Notes under the pieces: generated by a model | Told to the model about the DNA's origin: nothing | What the model saw: the letters and a program-made list of their open reading frames with translations, nothing else | Databases searched by the model: none | From: Megasphaera coli | GTDB taxonomy: Bacteria > Bacillota > Negativicutes > Veillonellales > Megasphaeraceae | NCBI RefSeq assembly: GCF_900095855.1 | Contig: NZ_FMIY01000001.1 | Location: forward strand, 1-64,000 | DNA length: 64,000 bases | Reading direction: 5' to 3' | Program-made: the position numbers and the translations under genes | Shown here: positions 47,728 through 55,610 of the stretch, piece after piece | Layout: the number at the start of each line of letters is the position of its first letter | How positions within the stretch are numbered: position 1 is the stretch's first letter

Positions 47728-47756
47728 ATTATAATATCTATTACCGTAATCGTCAA
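47728..47756 (-). promoter_or_regulatory. Promoter of the second symporter gene
   Basis: TTGACG (47756-47751), 17-base spacer, perfect TATAAT (47733-47728), about 40 bases before the start codon. Confidence 0.8.
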
Positions 47757-47968
47757 TAAATATTCACTTTATTTCTCTAAAGCATATTGTCCGGTTTAAA
47801 TTATGATATTTGATTTAATTTATAATTCAGGTGCAAAATCTTTATGTTATAAGTTTTTACTCGCTATTACTCGGATATTTTCCTGCACAAAGCTTATTTC
47901 TTCTTTCCCGCATTATGAAATTATTGTGTTCGTCCAAAGAAAAATATATTCGCTTTTTATACTTTCAA
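47757..47968. other. AT-rich intergenic region with no gene
   Basis: Low-GC sequence between two divergent genes. A short open frame exists here, but it lacks a ribosome-binding site and has no protein-like composition, so I see only spacer and promoters. Confidence 0.6.
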
Positions 47969-47998
47969 TTGGTCAATCTCCTAAAATAATGGTATAGT
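47969..47998 (+). promoter_or_regulatory. Promoter of the sirtuin gene
   Basis: TTGGTC (47969-47974), 18-base spacer, TATAGT (47993-47998). Confidence 0.5.
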
Positions 47999-48048
47999 GG
48001 AATAAAAACTGACGCCGTTTACCCATTATTTGTATAGGAGAATATATC

Positions 48049-48771
48049 ATGACCGACACGGAACGTTTTGCCAAGCTCATTGACAGCTCTCACAACATCG
48101 TCTTTTTCGGCGGCGCCGGAGTCTCTACGGAAAGCGGCATTCCCGACTTTCGCAGTGTTGACGGCCTCTATAATCAGCATTATAAGTTTCGCCCCGAAAC
48201 GATCTTGAGCCACACCTTTTACAAAAATAATAAGAGCGAATTTTATCGTTTTTACCACGACAAAATGCTCTGTCTTGATGCGAAGCCCAATGCGGCCCAC
48301 TTAAAATTGGCGGAGCTGGAAAAAGCAGGAAAATTGAAAGCCGTTATTACGCAGAATATCGACGGTCTCCATCAAAAAGCGGGCAGTAAGAACGTCCTGG
48401 AACTTCACGGCAGCGTACACCGCAACTACTGCGAGCACTGCCGCAAGTTTTTTGACGCCGAGTATATGAAAGCGGCCGAAGGTATTCCTATGTGCGACGC
48501 TTGCGGCGGTCCTATAAAACCGGACGTCGTCCTCTACGAAGAAAGTTTGGATGACTCGGTCATTACGGCTACCATCCGGTATATCAGTCAGGCCGACATG
48601 CTCATCATCGGCGGTACGTCTCTTGTCGTCTATCCGGCAGCCGGGCTTATACATTACTACAAGGGCAATAAACTCGTCCTCATCAACAAGGGCGCAACGG
48701 ACATGGACGACAGTGCCGACCTTGTCCTTCGCGAGCCTATCGGCGAAGTATTCAGTACCATTTCCGTGTAA
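48049..48771 (+). CDS. cobB: NAD-dependent protein deacylase, Sir2 family
   Basis: 240 residues. The NAD site is GGAGVSTESGIPDFRS (about 23-38), QNIDGLHQKAG follows, the catalytic histidine lies in ELHGS, and a zinc site is formed by CEHC and CDAC (about 125-150). KPDVVLYEE and GGTSLVVYPAAG complete the fold. It removes acetyl or other acyl groups from lysines and probably tunes acyl-CoA enzymes. The protein is monocistronic and ends in an unusually perfect palindromic terminator. The symbol follows the common bacterial name; srtN is the Bacillus name. Confidence 0.94.
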   Translation: MTDTERFAKLIDSSHNIVFFGGAGVSTESGIPDFRSVDGLYNQHYKFRPETILSHTFYKNNKSEFYRFYHDKMLCLDAKPNAAHLKLAELEKAGKLKAVITQNIDGLHQKAGSKNVLELHGSVHRNYCEHCRKFFDAEYMKAAEGIPMCDACGGPIKPDVVLYEESLDDSVITATIRYISQADMLIIGGTSLVVYPAAGLIHYYKGNKLVLINKGATDMDDSADLVLREPIGEVFSTISV

Positions 48772-48773
48772 AC

Positions 48774-48823
48774 AAACGAATGACCGCCCTTGCCGCTGCA
48801 GCGGCAAGGGCGGTCATTCGTTT
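48774..48823. terminator. 50-base perfect palindrome, terminator
   Basis: The whole stretch is a perfect inverted repeat of 25 bp per arm with TGCA at the centre, no mismatch and no loop in DNA. It ends in TTTA on the plus strand and AAA on the 5' side. It follows the sirtuin stop directly and probably ends that transcript. Confidence 0.8.
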
Positions 48824-48919
48824 ATGTGGTCAAAATGTAGTCAAACCGCTCAAGATTAAACGTAGTCAGCAAAAAACAAGCGCCTTACGAAATGTCCGTA
48901 AAGCGCTTTACTGTCAGCA

Positions 48920-49005
48920 TGGTGCGGTTGATGGGACTTGAACCCATACGAACTTACGTTCACTACCCCCTCAAAGTAGCGCGTCTGCCGTTCCGCCACA
49001 ACCGC
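48920..49005 (-). tRNA. tRNA-Leu(GAG)
   Basis: 86 bases with encoded CCA. Acceptor GCGGTTG/CAACCGC, anticodon arm CTACT-TTGAGGG-GGTAG giving anticodon GAG, a long variable arm and a normal T arm (ATGGGTTCAAGTCCCAT). Confidence 0.95.
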
Positions 49006-49017
49006 ATATAAAATTGA

Positions 49018-49093
49018 TGGTGCTCAGGGACGGAATTGAACCGCCGACACGGGGATTTTCAGTCCCCTGCTCTACCGACTGAGCTACCTGAGC
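49018..49093 (-). tRNA. tRNA-Phe(GAA)
   Basis: 76 bases with encoded CCA. Acceptor GCTCAGG/CCTGAGC, anticodon arm GGGGA-CTGAAAA-TCCCC giving GAA, T arm GCGGTTCAATTCCGT. Confidence 0.96.
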
Positions 49094-49098
49094 AAATA

Positions 49099-49174
49099 TG
49101 GCGACCTCGATCGGATTTGAACCGACGATCTTCGCCGTGACAGGGCGACATGTTAACCGCTACACCACGAGGCC
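49099..49174 (-). tRNA. tRNA-Asp(GTC)
   Basis: 76 bases with encoded CCA. Acceptor GGCCTCG/CGAGGTC (one G-T pair), anticodon arm TCGCC-CTGTCAC-GGCGA giving GTC. It is the first gene of the tRNA-Asp, -Phe, -Leu cluster. Confidence 0.96.
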
Positions 49175-49217
49175 GTTTCATACTCTCAAGGCGACGTAAT
49201 CGCCCCGAACAAATTGG

Positions 49218-49247
49218 ATTATACCATAGACGCACAGATCTTGGCAA
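49218..49247 (-). promoter_or_regulatory. Promoter of the tRNA cluster
   Basis: TTGCCA (49247-49242), 18-base spacer, perfect TATAAT (49223-49218), about 45 bases before tRNA-Asp. Confidence 0.7.
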
Positions 49248-49311
49248 GATTATATCTTGGAATGAGGGCCATGCAAAGAGGCATTCTCTTTTTGCATGGC
49301 CTTACATCTAT

Positions 49312-50337
49312 TTACCACGGTTTTTGCATCATTGCAGCTGCCGCTTTGCCTTCCATGAGAGCCTTGCCGATAGTGGCGGGGCCTACGTTGGCATCGCCGG
49401 CAATGTAGACATTTTCCAAATTCGTCCGGAAGTTATCCTCGATAGCCAGTGTTTCGTCGAGAACGGACAAGTCCACCTTCTGCCCGATAGCCATGATAAT
49501 GAGATCCGCCGGCAGGACGTATTCGGAACCGGGAATTTCATGGGGCGAACGACGTCCCGATTCATCAGGTTCGCCCAATTCCATCTTGATAACCTCGGCA
49601 CCTGTGACATTGCCTTCGGTATCGCGGATGATTTCTTTAATGTTGCTGAGAAATTCCAGGTCGACATGTTCATTTCTGGCATCGCGGATCTCACTTTTGT
49701 TTGCCGGCATTTCCGCTTCCGACCGCCTATACACGACAGTTACCCTGTCAATGATACGAATGAGCGATCGGGCGCAGTCCATGGCAACATTACCGCCGCC
49801 CCAGACGACAGCTTCCTTGTACTTTTTATAATCGTCCTGTTTGCCGAGGATATTCAAATCGTAGAGGAGCGTAAGCCCTGCACCAAGCCCCTGTCCGACA
49901 GTGAAATCATAAGTGTTTTCAATTTGTGCGCCCGTTGCAATGAGAACCTTATCGTAGTTTTGCCGCAGTTCGGCAAATGCTTTGCCGTCAATTTTCGTGT
50001 CAAAATGAAAGGTAATGTTCGCATCCTTTGTCATAACGTCATAAACCTTATCCAAAAAGGCTTTGGACATGCGATATTCGGGAATCCCCGTATAAATAGC
50101 GCCGCCGATACGGCTTTCTTTATCAAATATGTCTACGCTGTACCCGTTCTTCGATAATTCCTGTGCAGCCGTATATCCTGCCGGCCCTGCGCCGATAACG
50201 GCAACTTTTTTTCCTGTATCACTCACTGAACAAACACTCCCTTCAGACTTGGTACTCCAACCGTTTATCAAGCTTTTTACCGGATCAAACCGGAGTTCCT
50301 TACTTTTCCAGTGTACCATACTATGAAATATACGCAA
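49312..50337 (-). CDS. FAD/NAD(P)-dependent oxidoreductase, GltD-like core
   Basis: 341 residues as given. A FAD-binding dinucleotide fold starts at KKVAVIGAGPAGYTAAQEL (about 43-62). The NAD(P) fold is WGGGNVAMDCARSL (about 188-202), and the C-terminal FAD contact is VYIAGDANVGPATIGKAL. This matches the GltD/PreT flavoprotein core but lacks the N-terminal two 4Fe-4S module. A partner may supply electrons; none is adjacent. The start is uncertain. The TTG at 50337 and ATG at 50319 lack binding sites; GTG at 50226 follows GGGAG. A well-placed ATG at 50343 is followed at once by TAG in the same frame. Confidence 0.8.
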   Translation of the reverse strand: MRIFHSMVHWKSKELRFDPVKSLINGWSTKSEGSVCSVSDTGKKVAVIGAGPAGYTAAQELSKNGYSVDIFDKESRIGGAIYTGIPEYRMSKAFLDKVYDVMTKDANITFHFDTKIDGKAFAELRQNYDKVLIATGAQIENTYDFTVGQGLGAGLTLLYDLNILGKQDDYKKYKEAVVWGGGNVAMDCARSLIRIIDRVTVVYRRSEAEMPANKSEIRDARNEHVDLEFLSNIKEIIRDTEGNVTGAEVIKMELGEPDESGRRSPHEIPGSEYVLPADLIIMAIGQKVDLSVLDETLAIEDNFRTNLENVYIAGDANVGPATIGKALMEGKAAAAMMQKPW

Positions 50338-50359
50338 CTACATATTATCAATCCTTAAT

Positions 50360-50388
50360 ATTATAAAATCATCTATTTTGTGAACGCA
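50360..50388 (-). promoter_or_regulatory. Possible promoter of the FAD oxidoreductase
   Basis: A perfect TATAAT (50365-50360) on the minus strand with a weak TGCGTT 17 bases upstream. The transcript would start near 50353. Confidence 0.45.
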
Positions 50389-50457
50389 TACTGCAATCCC
50401 GTCTATATAAATTGGCAATCATTTCGAGAAATACTAGGTTATTTACATGCATTGCTG

Positions 50458-50463
50458 TATAAT
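50458..50463 (+). promoter_or_regulatory. Possible promoter of the phosphoethanolamine transferase
   Basis: Perfect TATAAT about 47 bases before the chosen start; no convincing -35. Confidence 0.4.
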
Positions 50464-50509
50464 AAGTTCGGTATGTATCGATTTTACCTATTATAAGGAG
50501 CCTTTCTGC

Positions 50510-52345
50510 ATGACACGGACAAGCGCGTTATCTGTACAGGCTGATGCAGGCGCGTATACGAAAAAACGAATTTTCTCGCTAATCACCGTTTTTATTATCA
50601 TTTATGCACTTTGCGTACAATGGCAATTTTTCGTTTCTCTCGGTCTCGGCGAAGACAACATAGCCGATATGATTTGGGGACTTGTTCCGGCTGTCGGCGC
50701 AGTTGTCCTCTCGTTGGCATTATATATAAAAAAACTGTCCTGGCGAAACATCCTGCCGCCGGCAATCACCGGCATATCGTGGATCGTTACGGGACCTCTC
50801 CTCAGTTATAAGACGCTCATAAACGGCAATACTATTTATTTAAATAATATTTACGATATTTATAACGGGCTCTTTCTCTTTGCCGTTCTTTTCTGTCTCT
50901 CCATGGCAGTGAAGCAGTATATTCACCGCGTTATCGGCGCAGCGCTTTTGACAATAATCTATTTTGCGGCCATTTTTGTCAATCTCATTCAATGGGCCTA
51001 TTATGACCTGTACGGTTCCTGCATCACCACATCGGGATCACTCATTCTTTTTCAGACCGGCCCGGCGGAAACGCTGGAATACCTACATTCTCTCGGTCCG
51101 GCCATGATTGCCGGTGCGACCTTTACTTTGCTCGTTATTGTGCTGTTTTTCTTTTTAACGCACTATACATTGCCACCGCTGCCGAAAACAACGGTCTACC
51201 GCAAGATACTGCCCGTTTTATCTCTTCTTATTATCATACCGTCGGTCTGGATGCTCTGCGACGAACTCCTGCCCAACTCTTTCCCCATACGGACCTTTCT
51301 CGACACTAAAGACTACTTGGACCGCTCCCGCCTTTACGCGGCAAACCACGACAGCAAGTTCGCCGCCCTGCAAGCCGTGCAATTGAACCCTGCAATCGGG
51401 CCCAACACGGTCATCGTCATCATCGGAGAATCGGAGACGCGCACACTGATGAACGCCTATAATCCGGCGGCACCGAAAAATACGCCGTGGCTGACGTCTG
51501 TAAAAGACGACTCTCATTTCACCTTATTCACGAACGTTTACAGTTGCGTCTGGTATACGGTTCCCGTATTGGAACACGCCCTGACGGAATCGAATTTCTA
51601 CAATGACAAAGAATTTAACGAATCTATTTCTATCGTTGACATGGCAAAAAAAGCCGGCTATAGGACATATTGGTTCAGTAACCAAGGCTCTGTCGGCGTT
51701 GCGGATACACCCATTTCCCTTATTGCCAATACGGCGGACGTAGCCGAATGGGTCGATAGAGACCTGAAGGAATCCACCTTGGACAGTGCCTTGCTGCACT
51801 TCCTTAAAAATGTCAATCCTAATGAGAAAAATTTCATTGTCCTTCATATCATGGGCAGCCACATTGAATATCGCAACCGCTATCCTGCGGAGTTCCAACA
51901 CTTTAATGACGGCAAGATAAATCAGGAAGCGGACTACGACAATACAATCCTTTATACGGATTGGTTCCTGTCGCAAGTCTTCGGCTACGCCGAGGCTCAT
52001 CTTCACTTGGATGCACTCCTCTATTTCTCCGACCACGGTTCCGACCCGAATATTGCCCGCCAGCCCGACGGCGCAAGCTTCAAGGTCCTGCGCATTCCCA
52101 TGTTCATCTACTTATCCGACGACTACATGCGGCGCAACCCGGAAATCACGGCGGCACTCAAGTCCCATGAAAACGCCTATTTTACGAACGATCTCGTCTA
52201 CGAACTCGTTTGCGGTCTCCTCAACATAAAGTCGCCCAACTACGACGATTCCATCAGTCTCGCTTCGTCTAAGTGGCATTGGGAAAAGAAAGACCTCGTC
52301 ACACGCTTCGGCAAAACTCCCTTAACGGAAGATACGGAATATTAA
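50510..52345 (+). CDS. EptA-like phosphoethanolamine transferase (sulfatase fold)
   Basis: 611 residues. Five membrane helices (about 20-235) precede a periplasmic alkaline-phosphatase/sulfatase-fold domain. The metal-binding and nucleophile region reads IVIIGESETRTLMNAYNP (about 302-319, threonine nucleophile in ETR), and the late metal motif is SDHGSDPN. The enzyme moves phosphoethanolamine from phosphatidylethanolamine, made by the psd/pssA genes of this window, to lipid A or core sugars. That lowers surface charge and often raises resistance to cationic peptides. The ATG follows AAGGAG. The cupin gene starts 14 bases downstream on the same strand. Exact acceptor unknown. Confidence 0.88.
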   Translation: MTRTSALSVQADAGAYTKKRIFSLITVFIIIYALCVQWQFFVSLGLGEDNIADMIWGLVPAVGAVVLSLALYIKKLSWRNILPPAITGISWIVTGPLLSYKTLINGNTIYLNNIYDIYNGLFLFAVLFCLSMAVKQYIHRVIGAALLTIIYFAAIFVNLIQWAYYDLYGSCITTSGSLILFQTGPAETLEYLHSLGPAMIAGATFTLLVIVLFFFLTHYTLPPLPKTTVYRKILPVLSLLIIIPSVWMLCDELLPNSFPIRTFLDTKDYLDRSRLYAANHDSKFAALQAVQLNPAIGPNTVIVIIGESETRTLMNAYNPAAPKNTPWLTSVKDDSHFTLFTNVYSCVWYTVPVLEHALTESNFYNDKEFNESISIVDMAKKAGYRTYWFSNQGSVGVADTPISLIANTADVAEWVDRDLKESTLDSALLHFLKNVNPNEKNFIVLHIMGSHIEYRNRYPAEFQHFNDGKINQEADYDNTILYTDWFLSQVFGYAEAHLHLDALLYFSDHGSDPNIARQPDGASFKVLRIPMFIYLSDDYMRRNPEITAALKSHENAYFTNDLVYELVCGLLNIKSPNYDDSISLASSKWHWEKKDLVTRFGKTPLTEDTEY

Positions 52346-52359
52346 AGGAGATGAAATTC

Positions 52360-52722
52360 ATGAAAAGCTTTGTAAAAAATGAACTGCCCGTCATCAAAAA
52401 AGAAAATGCCTCCGGCGGCAAAGGCTATATCCTGATCAAGCGTCTCCTCGACGAAACGGAATTAAACGGAAAATGCGGGCTTTATGCTCAGGTCACCATT
52501 CCTCCGGGCTGTTCACTGGGAATTCACGAGCACAAAGGTGAAAGCGAAACTTATTACATCCTGTCCGGCCGCGGTACGTATCACGATAACGGCACGGATC
52601 GCCCGATCGGACCCGGCGATGTGACCTTTACTCCCGACGGCTGCACGCACGGACTGGATAATACGGGTGACGAAGATATCGTCTTTATGGCGCTCATTAT
52701 ATTTGACAACCTTCGTTCATAA
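52360..52722 (+). CDS. Small cupin-domain protein
   Basis: 120 residues, a single cupin barrel with SLGIHEHKGESETYYILSGRG (metal ligands His, His, Glu in HEHKGESE, about 52-60) and a second histidine in TPDGCTHGLDNTGDE. Such short cupins are sugar-binding, dioxygenase-like or unknown. The second of two in-frame ATGs is used since AAAGGAG lies 9 bases before it. It is probably co-transcribed with the phosphoethanolamine transferase; a link in function is not evident. Confidence 0.85.
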   Translation: MKSFVKNELPVIKKENASGGKGYILIKRLLDETELNGKCGLYAQVTIPPGCSLGIHEHKGESETYYILSGRGTYHDNGTDRPIGPGDVTFTPDGCTHGLDNTGDEDIVFMALIIFDNLRS

Positions 52723-52780
52723 AGCAACCCCGTTTCTCATATGCTTACTTCCGGAATGCGTATTTTGCATTTCAAATATC

Positions 52781-52808
52781 TTGACAACGCAATATATTAT
52801 GCTATACT
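52781..52808 (+). promoter_or_regulatory. Promoter of the small-ORF/structured RNA unit
   Basis: Perfect TTGACA (52781-52786), 16-base spacer, TATACT (52803-52808). A transcript would start near 52815. Confidence 0.75.
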
Positions 52809-52839
52809 GTAGGCAAATAATAGAAATGAGGTGATTCCC

Positions 52840-52953
52840 TTGGAAATAGAACCGGTTAGTGAATTCCCGCGTACGATAAACTATTCCTCTATAGACTCGC
52901 GGGATCACGTTTTGACAGGACACAGCGACACGCAACAGCCTTACAGCCAATAA
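52840..52953 (+). CDS. 37-residue small ORF, acidic (unknown)
   Basis: Starts at TTG, 6-7 bases after GAGGTGA, a strong anti-SD match. The peptide opens MEIEPVSEFPRTINYSSIDS and ends QPYSQ; it is polar and acidic with no membrane segment. The SD region GTGATTCCC can pair with GGGATCAC (52901-52908) inside the ORF, so its own message may hide the start. A competing hairpin frees it. Without comparison to relatives, translation is unproven; it may be part of a structured RNA. Confidence 0.4.
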   Translation: MEIEPVSEFPRTINYSSIDSRDHVLTGHSDTQQPYSQ

Positions 52954-53003
52954 AAGGCGGCATACGTCAAGCCGCAAATAACAAAACAGGAGGTGTACGT
53001 AAG

Positions 53004-53066
53004 GTGAGGCGGTTCGCTCGTCCTTACTTCGTACTCTGCAAAAGAGGATTTGCAGTTAACATATAG
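53004..53066 (+). CDS. 20-residue small ORF, cationic (unknown)
   Basis: Starts at GTG, 10 bases after a perfect AGGAGGTG. The peptide reads MRRFARPYFVLCKRGFAVNI, with five basic and several aromatic residues and one cysteine, so it is cationic and amphipathic. The start codon lies in the arm of a hairpin with the SD just outside. It follows the 37-residue ORF by 50 bases. A toxic or membrane-active peptide, a leader peptide or chance are all possible. Confidence 0.35.
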   Translation: MRRFARPYFVLCKRGFAVNI

Positions 53067-53238
53067 CATCTTAACTGTTTGTTTTCTTGCAGCCGGAAGA
53101 ACGTTATCCGGCAATGCCACTTCTGAGTGTTATGTTATAGCAGAACGTAGTATCATTGCATGTATTCGGTTATAGTGAGTGTTATATGTAGTAAGTCCAT
53201 TATATTAAAGAAGTAATAAGGTTAGGTAATGTATTAAA

Positions 53239-53288
53239 AAGTCCCTTCGGTAAACATATGTCGAGTGTTTGCCGAAGGGCTTCTTTTG
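53239..53288 (+). terminator. Terminator of the structured unit
   Basis: CCCTTCGG/CCGAAGGG stem extended by AAACA/TGTTT and AAG/CTT, then CTTCTTTTGG. Confidence 0.85.
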
Positions 53289-53294
53289 GTTTAC

Positions 53295-53347
53295 AAAGAG
53301 GCCGTAACGCAAACAGTGAAAACTCTCTGCTGCGTTACGGCCTCTTT
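53295..53347. terminator. Bidirectional terminator
   Basis: Perfect 17-bp stem (53295-53311 with 53331-53347) around a 19-base loop, followed by T. It is the end of the sigma-54 activator gene on the minus strand and backs up the structured unit. Confidence 0.88.
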
Positions 53348-53372
53348 TTGTCCTCTTATACCCTTTTTCCAA

Positions 53373-55406
53373 TTAGTTTTTATTGTCTTTTTTAGAGATA
53401 CCGCAAGCTTTCATCTTTTTGTACAATGTCGGCCTACTGATGCCCAGCTCGTTGGCTACGCGAGAAACATTATATTCATATTGCTGTAAAAGGGCTATAA
53501 GCCTCTCTTTCTCAGCCCCGTTCTTTGCCGACCCCGGCGCTTGCTTTTTCTTTTTTTGGAACTTATCGGGCAAATCACCCAACTCGATACGACCGTTTTC
53601 ACTCAGTATGACTGCGTGCTCAATGACATTTTCCAATTCCCGAATATTTCCGGGCCAGGCATATTCGTTAAATACACGCACTACTTCAGTCGAGCAGGCC
53701 CGTACCATTTTTTCATATTTCCGATTATAAAGATCGATGAAATAATCGGTCAAATATGCAATATCGCCCGGACGCTCTCGCAAAGACGGCAGCATGACTG
53801 TAAAGACATTCAGGCGGTAATATAAGTCGGAACGAAATGTACGGTTTTCCAACTGTTTTTCCAAATCCTGATTGGTAGCGGAAATAATGCGTACGTCAAT
53901 TTTCTTCGCTTTACGGCTGCCGATGCGAACGACCTCTTTTGCCTGTAAGACGCGCAATAAAGTCACCTGCACGTCATAAGGCATATCGCCGATTTCATCA
54001 AGAAACAGCGTGCCGCCGTCGGCCAATTCAAATTTACCGGGTCGACCGTTTTTATCGGCCCCCGTAAAGGCGCCCGGTTCATAGCCGAATAACTCGCTCT
54101 CAATTAAAGCTCGCGGAATAGCGCCGCAGTTAATGGCAATAAAAGGACCGCCTGCACGCGGGCCTGCATTATGTACAGCTTGGGCAAAGAGCTCTTTTCC
54201 CGTACCGCTCTCTCCCAAAAGCAATATAGGCGTATCATGGGCCGCCGCGACTTTGGCAATCCGCTTTACTTCGCTTATTTCTTCAGACCTGCCGATAATC
54301 CTGTCAAACGTATATGTCGCCTGCAAATACACGAGGTTTAACGCGGTTTTGTGAATACTGTTCTGCTTGCAAACTTGAATAATATACTCCGCCCCCTGTT
54401 CATCCGCATCTCCGCCCATCGTATTGACGAACAAATACAGGGAAGAGCGGGTATGATACATGTCCCTGTGTTTCGCCGAATTGGACAGAGCGTATTGGAA
54501 GGTCTTGCCGTCAGCTGTATTTCGCCTGATTATGTCCACCGTAATGTCGGCATCCAAATAAGCAAATACATTTGTTCCGACAACATCCGCCTCTTCTTTT
54601 TTTATTCCCAGGAGTACAACCGCCGCCCGGTTAATCATTTTTATACGGCCTGCATTATCTATATAAATTAAGCCTGAATTTACATTTTCCACAGTGCGCT
54701 TCAGCCTGTGATTCACATGTGTCACGACGGCATTTAATTCCTTCATTCGCAAATTGGCTTCACGCAAACGTATTTGCTGCGAAATAGCTTCTGCCGCAAT
54801 AATAACCAGCCCCAACGTATGGACATGCGAATCCCACCAATGACCGGAAACGGCTAAAAAGCCGATAGGGACCTCTTTATTCAAGTCAATGATCGGACAA
54901 GCCGCACCGGCCAGGTTATCATCGACAGGCGAAGCATGCTCCGTAGCAACAAGCATAAATGGCTTCTTCATTAAATATTCCAAATGGAACAAACCGCAAT
55001 AAGGCACATCACTCCCCCTGTCGGAGCCTTCAACCAAACCCGTTGCCGTCAGCTCTGCCAACATTTCCGGCGACCCTACCAATTTTATAATAACGCCCTT
55101 ATCATCCAACAAGGTCAGCCAAAAACTCTTTTGCTGTAAAAACGAGTGTAATTTTTTCATATACGGAATAGCTACATCCAATAATCGTTTCGACCTCTCC
55201 AGATGTGCTTGCAAATTACGGACCGTCGGCTTTTGAGAATAAGGCTCTCTAAACGGGCTGTTGTATGATAACTTCCATCCTTTCAAAATTTCTTCACGAA
55301 CTCCTGTAATGCCGTCAGCAGACCCTGTTTTAAAATATTGCTCCCGCATTTTGCCTACGTGCAAAATATTTTCCGGTGTAAACAATTTTGCTGTTTCCCT
55401 AGACAT
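53373..55406 (-). CDS. Sigma-54-dependent activator (AcoR/RocR-like)
   Basis: 677 residues. The N-terminal half has a GAF-like sensory part (about 60-200) and a PAS domain (about 210-320). The central AAA+ domain has Walker A GESGTGKELFAQ, the sigma-54 contact loop GAFTGA and Walker B GGTLFLDEIGD. The C-terminal Fis-type helix-turn-helix is NVSRVANELGISRPTLYKKM. There is no receiver domain, so a small molecule is probably sensed. Its target is very likely the BKACE operon lying just upstream on the same strand, which has a -24/-12 promoter and paired operator repeats. The second of two close ATGs is used since AGGAG lies 7 bases before it. Confidence 0.93.
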   Translation of the reverse strand: MSRETAKLFTPENILHVGKMREQYFKTGSADGITGVREEILKGWKLSYNSPFREPYSQKPTVRNLQAHLERSKRLLDVAIPYMKKLHSFLQQKSFWLTLLDDKGVIIKLVGSPEMLAELTATGLVEGSDRGSDVPYCGLFHLEYLMKKPFMLVATEHASPVDDNLAGAACPIIDLNKEVPIGFLAVSGHWWDSHVHTLGLVIIAAEAISQQIRLREANLRMKELNAVVTHVNHRLKRTVENVNSGLIYIDNAGRIKMINRAAVVLLGIKKEEADVVGTNVFAYLDADITVDIIRRNTADGKTFQYALSNSAKHRDMYHTRSSLYLFVNTMGGDADEQGAEYIIQVCKQNSIHKTALNLVYLQATYTFDRIIGRSEEISEVKRIAKVAAAHDTPILLLGESGTGKELFAQAVHNAGPRAGGPFIAINCGAIPRALIESELFGYEPGAFTGADKNGRPGKFELADGGTLFLDEIGDMPYDVQVTLLRVLQAKEVVRIGSRKAKKIDVRIISATNQDLEKQLENRTFRSDLYYRLNVFTVMLPSLRERPGDIAYLTDYFIDLYNRKYEKMVRACSTEVVRVFNEYAWPGNIRELENVIEHAVILSENGRIELGDLPDKFQKKKKQAPGSAKNGAEKERLIALLQQYEYNVSRVANELGISRPTLYKKMKACGISKKDNKN

Positions 55407-55550
55407 AATCATGCTCCTGTTATAATAGCAACAGCCTTTTCCGAATCATACTGCCGTTAATTGAATATAACAGCATCTGCCATCAGTATACTCTAAAAGA
55501 AACAAAGAAATCCACGGAAAACGGTATTTAACTGCGCTCTTCCATGAAAA

Positions 55551-55588
55551 GCACCCGCATACCGAATTTCGCGGCCATGCGGGTACTA
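55551..55588 (-). terminator. Terminator of the BKACE operon
   Basis: ACCCGCAT and ATGCGGGT form a perfect 8-bp stem around a 16-base loop, followed on the minus strand by GCTTTTC, after the atoE-like stop. Confidence 0.7.
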
Positions 55589-55610
55589 CTATATCGTTCT
55601 TCGTATTTTC

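Larger units (their letters stand above)
52815..53288 (+). ncRNA. Candidate structured transcript with two small ORFs
   Basis: This unit of about 470 bases has its own promoter and terminator and lies between two unrelated convergent genes. Visible hairpins in order: TCCCGCG/CGCGGGA (52865-52871 with 52898-52904), GCGGC/GCCGC (52957-52961 with 52971-52975), GTACGTAAGG paired with CCTTA and CGTAC (52995-53004 with 53022-53034), CTGCAAA/TTTGCAG (about 53036-53054), GTTAA/TTAAC, GCCGGA/TCCGGC (about 53091-53112) and TTCTG/CAGAA. Two ribosome-binding sites sit within it. I do not recognise it as a known RNA family. It could be a peptide mRNA, a regulatory RNA or both. Confidence 0.5.

Noticed and set aside
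47803-47997. 64-codon frame in the AT-rich gap before the sirtuin gene
   Set aside because: No SD, composition follows the AT-rich spacer and it overlaps the sirtuin promoter.
52721-53372. Structured unit as a mobile-element remnant or CRISPR-like repeat
   Set aside because: No transposase fragment, terminal repeats, target duplication or regularly spaced direct repeats are visible.
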